From assembly GCA_021780755.1 (NCBI GenBank), contig JAJXYF010000021.1, positions 1 through 64,000 of the forward strand: a stretch of DNA of 64,000 nt, written 5' to 3'. The stretch comes from Deltaproteobacteria bacterium (lineage in GTDB: Bacteria; Desulfobacterota; Binatia; Binatales; Binataceae). The notes beneath the pieces are model-generated. The model saw only the letters and a list, made by a program, of their open reading frames with translations. It did not search any database and was not told the DNA's origin. The position numbers and the translations under genes are program-made. Positions 26,487-34,866 of this stretch are shown here, piece after piece. The first letter of the stretch is position 1, and each line of letters opens with the position of its first letter.

Positions 26487-26858
26487 ATGATCAGCCATGT
26501 TTCAGTGGGCGTCCGGGATATCGCGAAGGCCGGCAAGTTCTATGACGCGGCGCTGGCGCCGCTCGGCTACAAGCGCCTCTTCGACAGCGCCGAGGCGCTG
26601 GGCTACGGTGCGACCAGTCCCGAATTGTGGGTTATGCGCGTGGTGCGTCCGGTTCCAGCGGACGAAGCCTCCGGCCTGCATTTCTGTTTCGACGCGCCGG
26701 CGCGCGCGGCGGTTGACCAGTTCCACGCAGCGGCGGTTAATGCAGGTGGACACGATAACGGCAAACCGGGCGTGCGCAAGGATTACGGCGACAACTATTA
26801 TGCGGCCTTCGTCGTCGATCCGGACGGTTATCGATTGGAGGCGTACTGCGGCCGTTAG
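26487..26858 (+). CDS. VOC-superfamily (glyoxalase/bleomycin resistance-like) protein
   Basis: A 123-residue vicinal-oxygen-chelate protein. It starts MISHVSVGVRDIAKAGKFYDAALAPLGY, the conserved first beta-alpha module with the N-terminal metal histidine, and ends YYAAFVVDPDGYRLEAYC with the C-terminal metal glutamate. Known members include glyoxalase I, ring-cleaving dioxygenases and drug-binding proteins; the substrate is not predictable. GGAGG lies seven to eight bases before the ATG. The gene is divergent from the CGNR regulator and its promoter is overlapped by two operator-like repeats. Confidence 0.9.
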   Translation: MISHVSVGVRDIAKAGKFYDAALAPLGYKRLFDSAEALGYGATSPELWVMRVVRPVPADEASGLHFCFDAPARAAVDQFHAAAVNAGGHDNGKPGVRKDYGDNYYAAFVVDPDGYRLEAYCGR

Positions 26859-26906
26859 TTACTAAGTGAGTAGTGCGGCGCGCTTCGCGCGGGTAAGCGA
26901 AAAGAC

Positions 26907-26941
26907 GGGCCGCCCGGTGAATAGATCTTCGCGGGCGGCCC
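26907..26941. terminator. GC-rich hairpin between convergent genes
   Basis: Perfect 10-bp arms (GGGCCGCCCG and CGGGCGGCCC) around a 15-base loop, between the VOC gene and the convergent DsbD-alpha-like gene. No T-tract follows, so termination is only probable. Confidence 0.5.
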
Positions 26942-27017
26942 AATCGCCAGTCTTAGTCGAAAATCGAATAGCTATCGCGGGCGGTCGCCCGCTCGGCATC
27001 CGGCGACGCCGCCCGGT

Positions 27018-27536
27018 TCAATCTATTTTGATCGGCAGCGCGAAGCGCACCGATTGCGGCATCTTGCAGATCGCATCATTGCATTCCTGAAAATTCAAAG
27101 TGCCCGCAATCGAATAGTCACCGGGCTTGAGCTTCTGCGCGAGCACTATATCGCCGGCCGCCTTGAAGTTGCCCTGGTACACCGGATAGGTCTCGTTGAG
27201 CGTTTCGAATTTGAGCGGCGTCGGTTTCGGCAATTTGAGATTCTGCCGCGCCACCAGATCGCTGTCGAATTTGATCGACGTCGGCGTCAGCCCTTCGCCC
27301 GCCGGCAGCGGTTCGCCATAGATATGCCATCCTGGGGCAACCGCGAGCTCGACGGCGACCCCAATCTTTCGCCCGCCCGAGGCGTGGTCGGCCAACAGCG
27401 TAATTTGCGCCTCGACGTTGCCCGCCTGCACCACCACCGGCGCAGCACCAGCCGCGACGTTAGCGATCGCGGCGAACGCAATCACCATCATTAGATAAAG
27501 GCCTGCTCGATATGTCATCAACATCGATTTATCCAT
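27018..27536 (-). CDS. Exported DsbD N-terminal (DsbD-alpha)-like protein
   Basis: A 172-residue exported protein. A signal peptide (LYLMMVIAFAAIANVAAGAAP) precedes an Ig-like domain resembling the DsbD N-terminal domain (PF11412): VAVELAVAPGWHIYGEPLPAGEGLTPTSI and the C-terminal cysteine pair in NFQECNDAICKMPQSVRF. In DsbD this domain takes electrons from the membrane part and passes them to periplasmic thiol proteins. Here the transmembrane and thioredoxin parts are absent, so it acts as a separate periplasmic thiol protein or scaffold. It is convergent with the VOC gene and 37 bases downstream of the luciferase-like gene on the same strand. Confidence 0.8.
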   Translation of the reverse strand: MDKSMLMTYRAGLYLMMVIAFAAIANVAAGAAPVVVQAGNVEAQITLLADHASGGRKIGVAVELAVAPGWHIYGEPLPAGEGLTPTSIKFDSDLVARQNLKLPKPTPLKFETLNETYPVYQGNFKAAGDIVLAQKLKPGDYSIAGTLNFQECNDAICKMPQSVRFALPIKID

Positions 27537-27573
27537 CCCGCAACCGCGATCGTTCCGCGAATTAGCCGCCGCG

Positions 27574-28767
27574 TCACGGCGTCATGACGGCGCGAATGAT
27601 TGTCGCGCCGTCGCGCACCGGTGTTTCGAGTGGACACTTGCGCCGCATCGCATGCTCGACGATCGGCGTCATCCGCTCGGCCTTTTCCACGGCGCGCTTT
27701 TCCTCCCGCTCTTTAAAGTCGCCGATCACGTCGCGGCCGAACAGATCGAGCGACGAGCAAATATCCTCGTGCCGATTGTTACCGGCCTGCGAAACGAATA
27801 TCACCTGGTCAACCCCCGCCTCCTCGAAGTTGCGCAGCTTCGTGCGAATTTCATCGGGCGTGCCGATACACGCCGACTCCGCTCCGACCATCCCAAGGTC
27901 AATCGGATTTTCCCGATAGTTCGCCCAAATATCAGTCGCGCCCGGCTGATGCTGGCCGAATACGTAGTAGTGGCCGAGCGCGTGCGCGAAAAATTTCAAT
28001 CCATCCTCGCCCATCGATCGCGCTTTGGCGGCGTCGCGATCGCACATAAACCCGGTGACGAACGCGATGTTCGGATTTACCGCATAGCCAATCGGCACGC
28101 ATTCGTTGGCGAGCGTCGCGTAGTAATCGTCCACCCAGAAACGCGCTTCGTCGGGCGACACAAAGGCAAAGCTCAATGCCCCCAGACCGAGGCGTGCCGC
28201 CAGGCGAATCGTCTCGCGTTGCGAGCATGCGACCCACAGCGGCGGATGCGGATGCTGCATCGGCTTGGGCACCACGTTGCGCTCCGGCATGCTGAAATAC
28301 TTGCCCTGATGGCCCTTGAACGGCTCCTCGACGAACATGCGGCAAATCGCTTCCAGCGCTTCGAGCCACATAGCGCGTTTCTCCGACCGTGCGACGTTGA
28401 AGCCGCCCAGTTCAACTTCGGCCGACGATTCGCCGGTGCCGAATTCCACCCGTCCGTTGCTGACGAGGTCCAGCGTCGCGATCCGTTCGGCCACGCGCGC
28501 CGGATGATTGTACGCCGTCGGCAGCAGTACGATGCCATGACCCAAGCGAATCCGCTTGGTGCGCTGGCTCGCGGCGGCAAGAAAAATCTCGGGCGCCGAC
28601 GAATGCGCGTACTCCTCCAGGAAGTGATGCTCGACCTCCCACATGTGATCGATACCGATGCGGTCGGCCAGTTCGACCTGGTCGAGCGCGTCCTGGATGA
28701 GTTTCAGTTCCGCGCCCGCGCGCCATGGCCGGGGTAATTGATGTTCGTAGAACGTGCCGAATTTCAT
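27574..28767 (-). CDS. LLM-class flavin-dependent monooxygenase
   Basis: A 397-residue luciferase-like monooxygenase (PF00296). It opens MKFGTFYEHQLPRPW, continues with ADRIGIDHMWEVEHHFLEEYAHSSAPEIFLAAASQRTKRIRLGHGIVLLP and NGRVEFGTGESS, all typical of flavin-dependent alkanal/alkane-type LLM enzymes. The N-terminal extension of the frame is dropped because homologues begin at MKFGTF. Cofactor (FMNH2 or F420) cannot be settled; the ELADRIGIDHMWEVEHH pattern favours FMN-type. It stands alone apart from the DsbD-alpha-like gene downstream. Confidence 0.9.
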   Translation of the reverse strand: MKFGTFYEHQLPRPWRAGAELKLIQDALDQVELADRIGIDHMWEVEHHFLEEYAHSSAPEIFLAAASQRTKRIRLGHGIVLLPTAYNHPARVAERIATLDLVSNGRVEFGTGESSAEVELGGFNVARSEKRAMWLEALEAICRMFVEEPFKGHQGKYFSMPERNVVPKPMQHPHPPLWVACSQRETIRLAARLGLGALSFAFVSPDEARFWVDDYYATLANECVPIGYAVNPNIAFVTGFMCDRDAAKARSMGEDGLKFFAHALGHYYVFGQHQPGATDIWANYRENPIDLGMVGAESACIGTPDEIRTKLRNFEEAGVDQVIFVSQAGNNRHEDICSSLDLFGRDVIGDFKEREEKRAVEKAERMTPIVEHAMRRKCPLETPVRDGATIIRAVMTP

Positions 28768-28973
28768 CCCGAGTGCCTTCCATTGCCGCCGAACGGCCTT
28801 GCGCCGGCGTCTGATCAAGGCTGACGATTGTGCCGCCCGGCGTCAACGCGGTGATCGCATCGCGATGAAGTCAACGTGGCAATGACGACCGGCGATTGAA
28901 TTTTGGCGGCGCACGCGCAATGAAGACTAGACGGCGGTCGAATCCGCGCGCGGGTCCGGGAGAGGGAACCACG

Positions 28974-30383
28974 ATGGCCGAATTGCATTGGATGGCGGCG
29001 TATGAACTCGCCGCGATGATTCACCGGCGCGAACTCAAGCCGAGCGAATTGATGGCCGCGACGATCGCGCGAATCGAGCGGCTGAATCCACAGCTCAGCG
29101 CGTTTTGCGCGATGCGCTCCGACCTCGCGATGGCCGAGGCCCGCGCACTGGACGAGCGTATCGCACATGGCGACGACGTCGGGCCGCTGGCCGGCCTGCC
29201 ATTGGGCGTCAAGGACCTCGAAGGCGTCGCCGGAATGGCGACGACCTTCGGCTCGCTGCCGTTCAAGCATAACCTCGCGCCGGAAGACTCGATCGAGGTC
29301 GCACGGCTGCGCGCAGCGGGCGCGATCGTCGTCGGCAAAACCAACACCCCCGAATTCGGACACACCGCGTTTACCCGCAATCTGCTCTTCGGCGTCTCGC
29401 GTAATCCGTGGAATCCGGATCGCACGCCCGGCGGATCCTCGGGCGGCAGCTCCGCCGCGATCGCCGCCGGGATGGTGCCACTCGCGACTGCCTCCGATTG
29501 GGGTGGCTCGATCAGAATCCCCGCCTGCTACACCGGAGCCTTCGGCATCAAATCGACGCAAGGTTTGATTCCGGCACGCGCACGGCTCGGGATGACGCAA
29601 TGGGTCGATTTCGCGGTAGTTGGCCCGATCACGCGCACCGTCCGTGATGCCGCTTTGTATCTGGATGCTACCGTTGGTTATCATCCGTCTGACCCCGCTT
29701 CGCTGCCCCATCCGGGCCTTTCGTACAGCGCCACCATCGACCGCCTACCCAAACATCTGCGCGTAGCCTTTCACCCGGATTTCGGCCGCCTCGTCGATCC
29801 CGGCGTCAGGATCGAGATCGAGCGCGCGGCCGCCGCCTTCAAGGAGATGGGGCACGAACTCACCGTGCTCGACGAACCGGTTATAGAGACCGCGCACGCG
29901 TGGCGCACGATCGGTTCGTTTCAATCGCTGGCGGATTTGGGCGGCTACTTCGCCGGCCACGAACATGAATTCGGGCGCTCGTTTATCGCCGGGGTGCAGG
30001 CGGCCGCAAAGACCACGGCGCGCGATTATGGCGACGCCTACCGGGTTCGCACGCAGTTCAACGAATGGATGCGCAGCGTGTTCGAGCGCTTCGACCTGTT
30101 GCTGACTCCGATGTTGCCGACCGAGGCCTTCAACGCGGCAGGGCCGCCGCCCAAGGTGATCGATGGCATCGCGATCGAAGACCCGATGCATGCGCTGACC
30201 TTTTCCTATCCGTTCAATTTCAGCGGCCATCCAGCCGCCACGGTGCGCGCCGGATTTGGCGTGAACCGGCTGCCCTGCGGCTTGCAGATCGTCGCCGAAC
30301 GCCATCGTGACGACCTCGTGATGCAGGCCGCCTACGCGTACGAGCAGGTGCGGCCGTGGAACAATCGGTGGCCGAAGGTTTAG
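28974..30383 (+). CDS. Amidase (amidase signature family)
   Basis: A 469-residue amidase-signature enzyme that hydrolyses an amide to acid and ammonia. The catalytic triad is visible: Lys80 (LGVKDLEG), cis-Ser155 in TPGGSSGGSSAA and nucleophile Ser179 in ASDWGGSIRIPA; the 24-residue Ser-Ser spacing equals that of fatty acid amide hydrolase. It is close to AtzF/6-aminohexanoate or aryl-acylamidase-like members, with no substrate clue. I start at MAELHWM because GAGAGGG precedes it; the frame extends 26 codons upstream without support. It is divergent from the LLM monooxygenase gene. Confidence 0.94.
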   Translation: MAELHWMAAYELAAMIHRRELKPSELMAATIARIERLNPQLSAFCAMRSDLAMAEARALDERIAHGDDVGPLAGLPLGVKDLEGVAGMATTFGSLPFKHNLAPEDSIEVARLRAAGAIVVGKTNTPEFGHTAFTRNLLFGVSRNPWNPDRTPGGSSGGSSAAIAAGMVPLATASDWGGSIRIPACYTGAFGIKSTQGLIPARARLGMTQWVDFAVVGPITRTVRDAALYLDATVGYHPSDPASLPHPGLSYSATIDRLPKHLRVAFHPDFGRLVDPGVRIEIERAAAAFKEMGHELTVLDEPVIETAHAWRTIGSFQSLADLGGYFAGHEHEFGRSFIAGVQAAAKTTARDYGDAYRVRTQFNEWMRSVFERFDLLLTPMLPTEAFNAAGPPPKVIDGIAIEDPMHALTFSYPFNFSGHPAATVRAGFGVNRLPCGLQIVAERHRDDLVMQAAYAYEQVRPWNNRWPKV

Positions 30384-30394
30384 GCAAATAAGAC

Positions 30395-30414
30395 CGGGCG
30401 GCCCTGGCCGCCCG
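30395..30414. terminator. GC hairpin after the amidase gene
   Basis: CGGGCGGCC and GGCCGCCCG are exact complements separated by two bases (the inner pairs must open as loop). It starts 12 bases after the amidase stop, without a T-tract, in the convergent gap before the response-regulator gene. Confidence 0.45.
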
Positions 30415-30477
30415 TCAACTTGCACGGTTTGTATCTGAGAATCGGAAACGCCGGGAGGGGACCCGGGAACGGGAATC

Positions 30478-30933
30478 CTAATGACTGCTAGTGGTATTGG
30501 CAGAGCCGGTCGGCGGCAGTTTGCCGATTCGAATCAGTTCCTCACGCAGGCTCGCGCGAGAGAGCGGTTTACATAGGACCGCCGAGGCGCCCAGTTCATA
30601 GCTCTGCGCGATGTCCTGATCGTAGAGCGAACTCGTGATGACGAAGGTGGGTACCGCGTTGCAAGCCTCGCTCGAACGCGCGGCGGTCAACACCGAAAAT
30701 CCGCCGTTGTCGGGCAGGCGCAAATCGACCAGCATCAGGTCGGGCCGGTCGTTTTCCGTAAACTGCCCGATCAGCCCCACCGCTTCTTCCGCATTCTCCG
30801 CCACGATTACTTCGCTCGCTTCCCCCAGCAACTGCCGGATAACCGTCACCGCGATAAACGAATGCTCGGGGTTATCCTCGACCAGGAAAACGCGAACGCC
30901 GAACTCGGGCATGAACCTGTCGCTGCTATCCAT
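30478..30933 (-). CDS. Single-domain response regulator (CheY-like)
   Basis: A 151-residue stand-alone receiver domain. The acidic pair is in VRVFLVEDNPEHS, the phospho-acceptor Asp in LMLVDLRLPDNGG (about residue 71), the Thr/Ser in FVITSS and the Lys in AVLCKPLS. The loop DNGG and the length match Rcp1-type regulators of phytochrome-like kinases, with a short Ser/Thr-rich tail. No output domain is present. No kinase gene is adjacent; the PAS-HisKA-REC gene at 58-59 kb is the only histidine-kinase-like gene in the window. GGGGGAA lies close upstream of the ATG. Confidence 0.92.
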   Translation of the reverse strand: MDSSDRFMPEFGVRVFLVEDNPEHSFIAVTVIRQLLGEASEVIVAENAEEAVGLIGQFTENDRPDLMLVDLRLPDNGGFSVLTAARSSEACNAVPTFVITSSLYDQDIAQSYELGASAVLCKPLSRASLREELIRIGKLPPTGSANTTSSH

Positions 30934-31353
30934 CGCTTCCCCCTCACCCTAAGGCAGTATACACATTTACCGCTTCGAACAAATCTCATTTGATCAGCCG
31001 TTGCCGCCTGCGTCGCGCACCGGAACCAATCATCACACAGGTATGTCTAATACAATTGCCGTGCCATCTACTGACTGACTATATTTGCCAATCCTGCGCG
31101 TTGCTCAGCGCGATCTGCGGCGGTTGACTGAGACGAAGTAGCGAAGCGAAACAAATAAAATTACTCAGATGCGTCTCTAGCGATTGCGCGTCGCGATCAC
31201 CGTGTCCGGGCGCTCGGTTCGACTCACTGATTCGGATTGGCGGTCGCCGCGTCATTTCCGTAACACTGGTTGCACGATTACGACACATTCTGCGCCTCAC
31301 AGGTTGCGCACCGCGGGTCCGCAAACGACGGCGCGCTCGATTCGACCGCGCGA
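30934..31353. other. Non-coding gap between response regulator and threonine ammonia-lyase genes
   Basis: About 420 bases with reduced GC in its first third. Open frames are short and unlike any family. It should contain the response-regulator promoter and the 3' end of the threonine ammonia-lyase unit. I saw no terminator, repeat or RNA structure that I could defend. Confidence 0.35.
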
Positions 31354-32571
31354 TCAGACCGCTTTATCACTCGCGATCGAGTAGCCACGCTCGGCGAGCC
31401 GGCGGCGCAATTCGTCGAGATGGCCGGCGCTACGCGTCTCGAGTTCGAGCATCACGCGCGCGCTGCCGATCGGTACGTCGCGCCGCGTGCGATCGTGTTC
31501 AATCGAGCGCACGTTGGCCCCGGTCTCACCGATCAGCACGAGCAGCTTCTGCAACTCGCCCGGCCGATCGTGCAGGTCAATCGCAAAGCGCATCAGGCGC
31601 CCCGCCTTGGCGAGGCCGTAGCCGATAATCCGATCGAGCAGATTGATATCGATATTGCCACCGCTGATGCAGATCACCACGCGCTTGCCGGCGAGTTCCG
31701 CCTTGAGCTTGAGCGCAGCTGCCAGCGCCGTGGCGCCAGCACCCTCGACCAGCAGCTTCATCCGCTCGAGCATCAGCAACAACGCTTCGCCGATTTCGAA
31801 ATCGTCAACCGTCACCGCGCGCCGCACGCGTCCACGAATCAACTCGAAAGGCAGGTTACCGATGCGCCCGGTCGCGAGGCCATCGGCGATGGTATCGACT
31901 GGCTTCGATACCGGGGTCGGCGCTCCCGCCGCGAGACTCAGACTGAGTTGCGGCGACCCTGCCGCTTCGGCCCCGATTATTTCGGCCTGAGGAGTGCGCG
32001 CCGCGAGCGCCATCGCGATTCCCGCGATCAGTCCACCGCCGCCCACTGGAACGATTACTACGTCAGGCCAAATTTCGTCGGCGATCTCGAGCCCAATCGT
32101 GCCTTGTCCGGCGATCACGTGCGGGTCGTCGTAGGCGTCGATAAAGACCGCGCCAGTGCGATCGCGAAGCTCTTCGGCAGCGCGCCGCGCCGCCTGGTAA
32201 TCGACGCCCGCCAGCATCACGTCCTGGCCGTAGCTGCGGGTCGCGTCAACCTTGGCGATTGCGGCCGTCGTCGGCATCACGATGGTCGCCTTAAGACCTG
32301 CGCGCGTGGCTGCGTACGCGAGCGCCTGTCCATGATTTCCCGCCGACGCCGCAACTACGCCGCGAACTGCCTCGACCGGCGAGAGCGCCGCGATCCGGTT
32401 GTAGGCGCCGCGAATCTTGAACGACCCGGTCTTCTGGAGATTCTCGGGCTTGAGGTAAACCTCCGCATTGAGCATGCGCTCGAGCGTCGCGCTGCGAATC
32501 AGCGGAGTCGGCTTGACGATTCCTGCCAGGCGGTGGCGGGCCTGCTCGATATCGCCGGCATTCAAAGGCAT
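31354..32571 (-). CDS. ilvA: Threonine ammonia-lyase with C-terminal ACT domain
   Basis: A 405-residue PLP enzyme converting threonine to 2-oxobutyrate and ammonia, the first step toward isoleucine. PLP lysine lies in NLQKTGSFKIRGAYNR (about residue 50), the substrate loop in SAGNHGQALA, and the phosphate-binding GGGGLIAG downstream. A single C-terminal ACT domain (about 325-405, MRFAIDLHDRPGELQKLLVLIGE) marks the short TdcB-like/Bacillus type rather than the two-ACT E. coli IlvA. I use the ATG (MPLNAGDIEQ); a TTG four codons upstream is possible. It could be the catabolic form (tdcB), as no ilv genes are adjacent. Confidence 0.92.
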   Translation of the reverse strand: MPLNAGDIEQARHRLAGIVKPTPLIRSATLERMLNAEVYLKPENLQKTGSFKIRGAYNRIAALSPVEAVRGVVAASAGNHGQALAYAATRAGLKATIVMPTTAAIAKVDATRSYGQDVMLAGVDYQAARRAAEELRDRTGAVFIDAYDDPHVIAGQGTIGLEIADEIWPDVVIVPVGGGGLIAGIAMALAARTPQAEIIGAEAAGSPQLSLSLAAGAPTPVSKPVDTIADGLATGRIGNLPFELIRGRVRRAVTVDDFEIGEALLLMLERMKLLVEGAGATALAAALKLKAELAGKRVVICISGGNIDINLLDRIIGYGLAKAGRLMRFAIDLHDRPGELQKLLVLIGETGANVRSIEHDRTRRDVPIGSARVMLELETRSAGHLDELRRRLAERGYSIASDKAV

Positions 32572-32816
32572 CAGCTTACTCAAGAACGACTCATCGGCAT
32601 GCTAAATTATGCAAACATGACGTATTTTGGAGGTGTCAAAACAGGAAAAGTGCAGGAGAATGCGGAGAATGTCGATTCCGTTTTGTAAAAGAAGTTTTCG
32701 GCTGACGGGCTCGGCTGTGTGAGTGCCAAAATATCCGGCAGTCGGCACTTCTTGTAAGAATACACTCCTTTTCGTCCCATCGGGCGCGGGCCGAATGCGC
32801 GGGGTGCGCCGCGATT

Positions 32817-33170
32817 TCATCCGTGGCGATGGGCGGCCACGAATTGGCGTTCGGTGGCCGCGCCGAAGCCGTCGCCCTCGAAATCGAGCTGCGTGCAGCG
32901 TCCGGTCTGGTAGTCGAGATCGAGCAGGGCGTAGCGAATCGGCCGGCGCTTCATCGCGGCGATCAGGGCCGCGATGCTGGCGCGATCGTCAGTCGCCAAA
33001 GAGGCGATCTCCACTACATCAAGATGACTCAAGGCGATAAACCGGCGCGCGAGATCCTCGCTCGAAAACACCAGCGCGCCCGCCCACGACTGCTCCTTCT
33101 CCTGAAAAGCGATCAGGGCGCCGTCGGCGTCGAGCAGAAAATGCAGTTCCTTCGATGGAATCGCACTCAC
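32817..33170 (-). CDS. Conserved-looking small protein of unknown function
   Basis: A 117-residue soluble protein (VSAIPSKELHFLLDADGALIAFQEKEQSWAGALVF...). The GTG start shares four bases (GTGA) with the stop of the upstream 112-residue gene, which is strong evidence that both are translated together. Alternating hydrophobic strands suggest an alpha/beta fold, and the motif LLDADGALIAFQEK resembles SseB/immunity-type small proteins, but I cannot assign a family. Confidence 0.6.
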   Translation of the reverse strand: MSAIPSKELHFLLDADGALIAFQEKEQSWAGALVFSSEDLARRFIALSHLDVVEIASLATDDRASIAALIAAMKRRPIRYALLDLDYQTGRCTQLDFEGDGFGAATERQFVAAHRHG

Positions 33171-33505
33171 GCCGCTTCGATCCGCAGCCGGCCCTGCCGG
33201 ATCGCCTCCGCGCGTTCCCGCACCAGCGCCGGATAAGTGTAGTAATGCTCTCCGGTCAGGCGCAGGAACGATTCGATATCGACCTCGTCAAGTTCGAGTT
33301 CACCGATTTCCCGCTCGGCGGCGGCACGGCTCGGTGCGCCCAATATAATGTCGTAAAGGCGGCGGCCCTGCTCGGCTTGAAAATCTTCGCGCGGCGGAAT
33401 CGACGCGGGGTTGATCTTGCCCGCATGATAGTTATCCAGCATGAAGCGCAAGGCCTTCAGTTCATGGCGCAGAATATCGATTCGTTTGAGCGGACGGGAT
33501 TCCAT
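33167..33505 (-). CDS. Small helical protein of unknown function, coupled pair
   Basis: A 112-residue, charged, mostly helical protein (MESRPLKRIDILRHELKALRFMLDNYHAGKINP...). It has no signal peptide or membrane helix. Its stop overlaps the GTG of the following gene by four bases, so the two form a bicistronic pair divergent from the MFS transporter gene. I recognise no domain. Confidence 0.6.
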   Translation of the reverse strand: MESRPLKRIDILRHELKALRFMLDNYHAGKINPASIPPREDFQAEQGRRLYDIILGAPSRAAAEREIGELELDEVDIESFLRLTGEHYYTYPALVRERAEAIRQGRLRIEAA

Positions 33506-33562
33506 CGTGATTAAAGCTTATCGCCGCCGGTCGCGCGGATTCAACCGCGGCGCGGCGCCGCA

Positions 33563-34819
33563 ATGCCATCGCCAAGTCGCATGCTGAATTCGTCGGAACT
33601 CTGGTATCCGCGCAGCACCACGGCCGACGGCAAGCGGCTGCTCGCGACGCGCGCGTTGCGCGGACTTGCCGACGGGGCGGTCAGCGTGCTGTTACCGAGC
33701 TACCTGACGGCGATCGGCTTCAGCTCGCTGCGCGTCGGCGCGATCGTCTTCGGCACGCTGATCGGTTCCGCCGCGCTGACCTTGTGGATTGGCTTGCTCG
33801 CGCATCGGCTCGGGCGACGGCGCGTGATGCTCACGGCGTGCGCCCTGATGTTCGCGACCGGCCTCGGCTTCGCGACCGTCACCGCCTTCTGGCCGCTTTT
33901 CGTCGTCGCGGTGGTCGGCACGCTCAATCCCTCGGCGGGAGACGTCAGCCTCTTTCTGCCGGTCGAGCAGGCGGCGCTGGCGGAGACGGTCGCGGCCGGC
34001 GACCTCACCGCGATCTTCTCGCGCTACAACGTCGCCGGCGCATTGATGGGCGCGGTCGGCGCACTGGCCAGCGCGCTCCCCGCGATTATTGCCAACCGGA
34101 TGCGATGGAACGTCGTCGCCGCCGACCGCTCGGCTTTCGTCGCTTATGCCGCCCTCGCGCTGATCGCCGCGACGATTTACTGGTCGCTGACGCCGGCGGT
34201 CGAAGCCGAACCGCTCGCGCCCGGCACTCAGCCGCTCGCTCAATCGCGCGCGATCGTAATCCGGCTCGCGGCACTCTTCAGCCTCGACTCATTCGGCGGC
34301 GGACTCGCGATCCAGTCGCTGCTCGCGCTATGGCTGTTTCGCCGCTTCCATCTTTCAATTCAGGCCGCCGCCGCGTTCTTCTTCGTCACTGGATTACTCG
34401 GCGCGTTCTCGCAACTCGCGTCGTCGTGGTTCGTGGCGCGCATCGGACGTATCCGCACGATGGCCTACACGCACATTCCCGCAAACCTGTGCCTGATGAT
34501 CGCCGGGATGATGCCGAACGTCGGCCTCGCGCTGACCTTCCTGCTGCTGCGCGCCTCGATGTCCTCGATGGACGTGCCGGCACGCCAGTCCTACGTGATG
34601 GCGGTGGTGCCGCCGGAGGAACGCGCGGCGGCGGCGAGTGTCACCAACGTGCCGCGCAGTCTCGCGAGCGCGTTTGCTCCGCTGCCGGCGGGCGCGCTGC
34701 TCGATTACTCACTTTTCGGATGGCCGCTGATTCTGGGCGGTGCGTGCAAGCTGGTTTACGACGCGCTGCTGCTGATGCAGTTCCGCTCAGTGCGCCCGGC
34801 CGATGAACTAGATTCCTAG
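33563..34819 (+). CDS. MFS transporter
   Basis: A 418-residue major-facilitator protein with about 12 hydrophobic helices. The loop between helices 2 and 3 carries GLLAHRLGRRRVMLTACAL, the MFS motif A equivalent, and a second copy is IGRIRTMAYTHIPANLCLM in the C-terminal half. A charged central loop (VEAEPLAPGTQP) separates the halves. Substrate is unknown; efflux of small organics is the usual guess. The ATG at 33563 or another six codons later are both possible. It is divergent from the two coupled unknown genes. Confidence 0.9.
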   Translation: MPSPSRMLNSSELWYPRSTTADGKRLLATRALRGLADGAVSVLLPSYLTAIGFSSLRVGAIVFGTLIGSAALTLWIGLLAHRLGRRRVMLTACALMFATGLGFATVTAFWPLFVVAVVGTLNPSAGDVSLFLPVEQAALAETVAAGDLTAIFSRYNVAGALMGAVGALASALPAIIANRMRWNVVAADRSAFVAYAALALIAATIYWSLTPAVEAEPLAPGTQPLAQSRAIVIRLAALFSLDSFGGGLAIQSLLALWLFRRFHLSIQAAAAFFFVTGLLGAFSQLASSWFVARIGRIRTMAYTHIPANLCLMIAGMMPNVGLALTFLLLRASMSSMDVPARQSYVMAVVPPEERAAAASVTNVPRSLASAFAPLPAGALLDYSLFGWPLILGGACKLVYDALLLMQFRSVRPADELDS

Positions 34820-34866
34820 CTATATCTTGCATTTCCTTTGATGCACGCGTTATCAGAGCAAGGACC

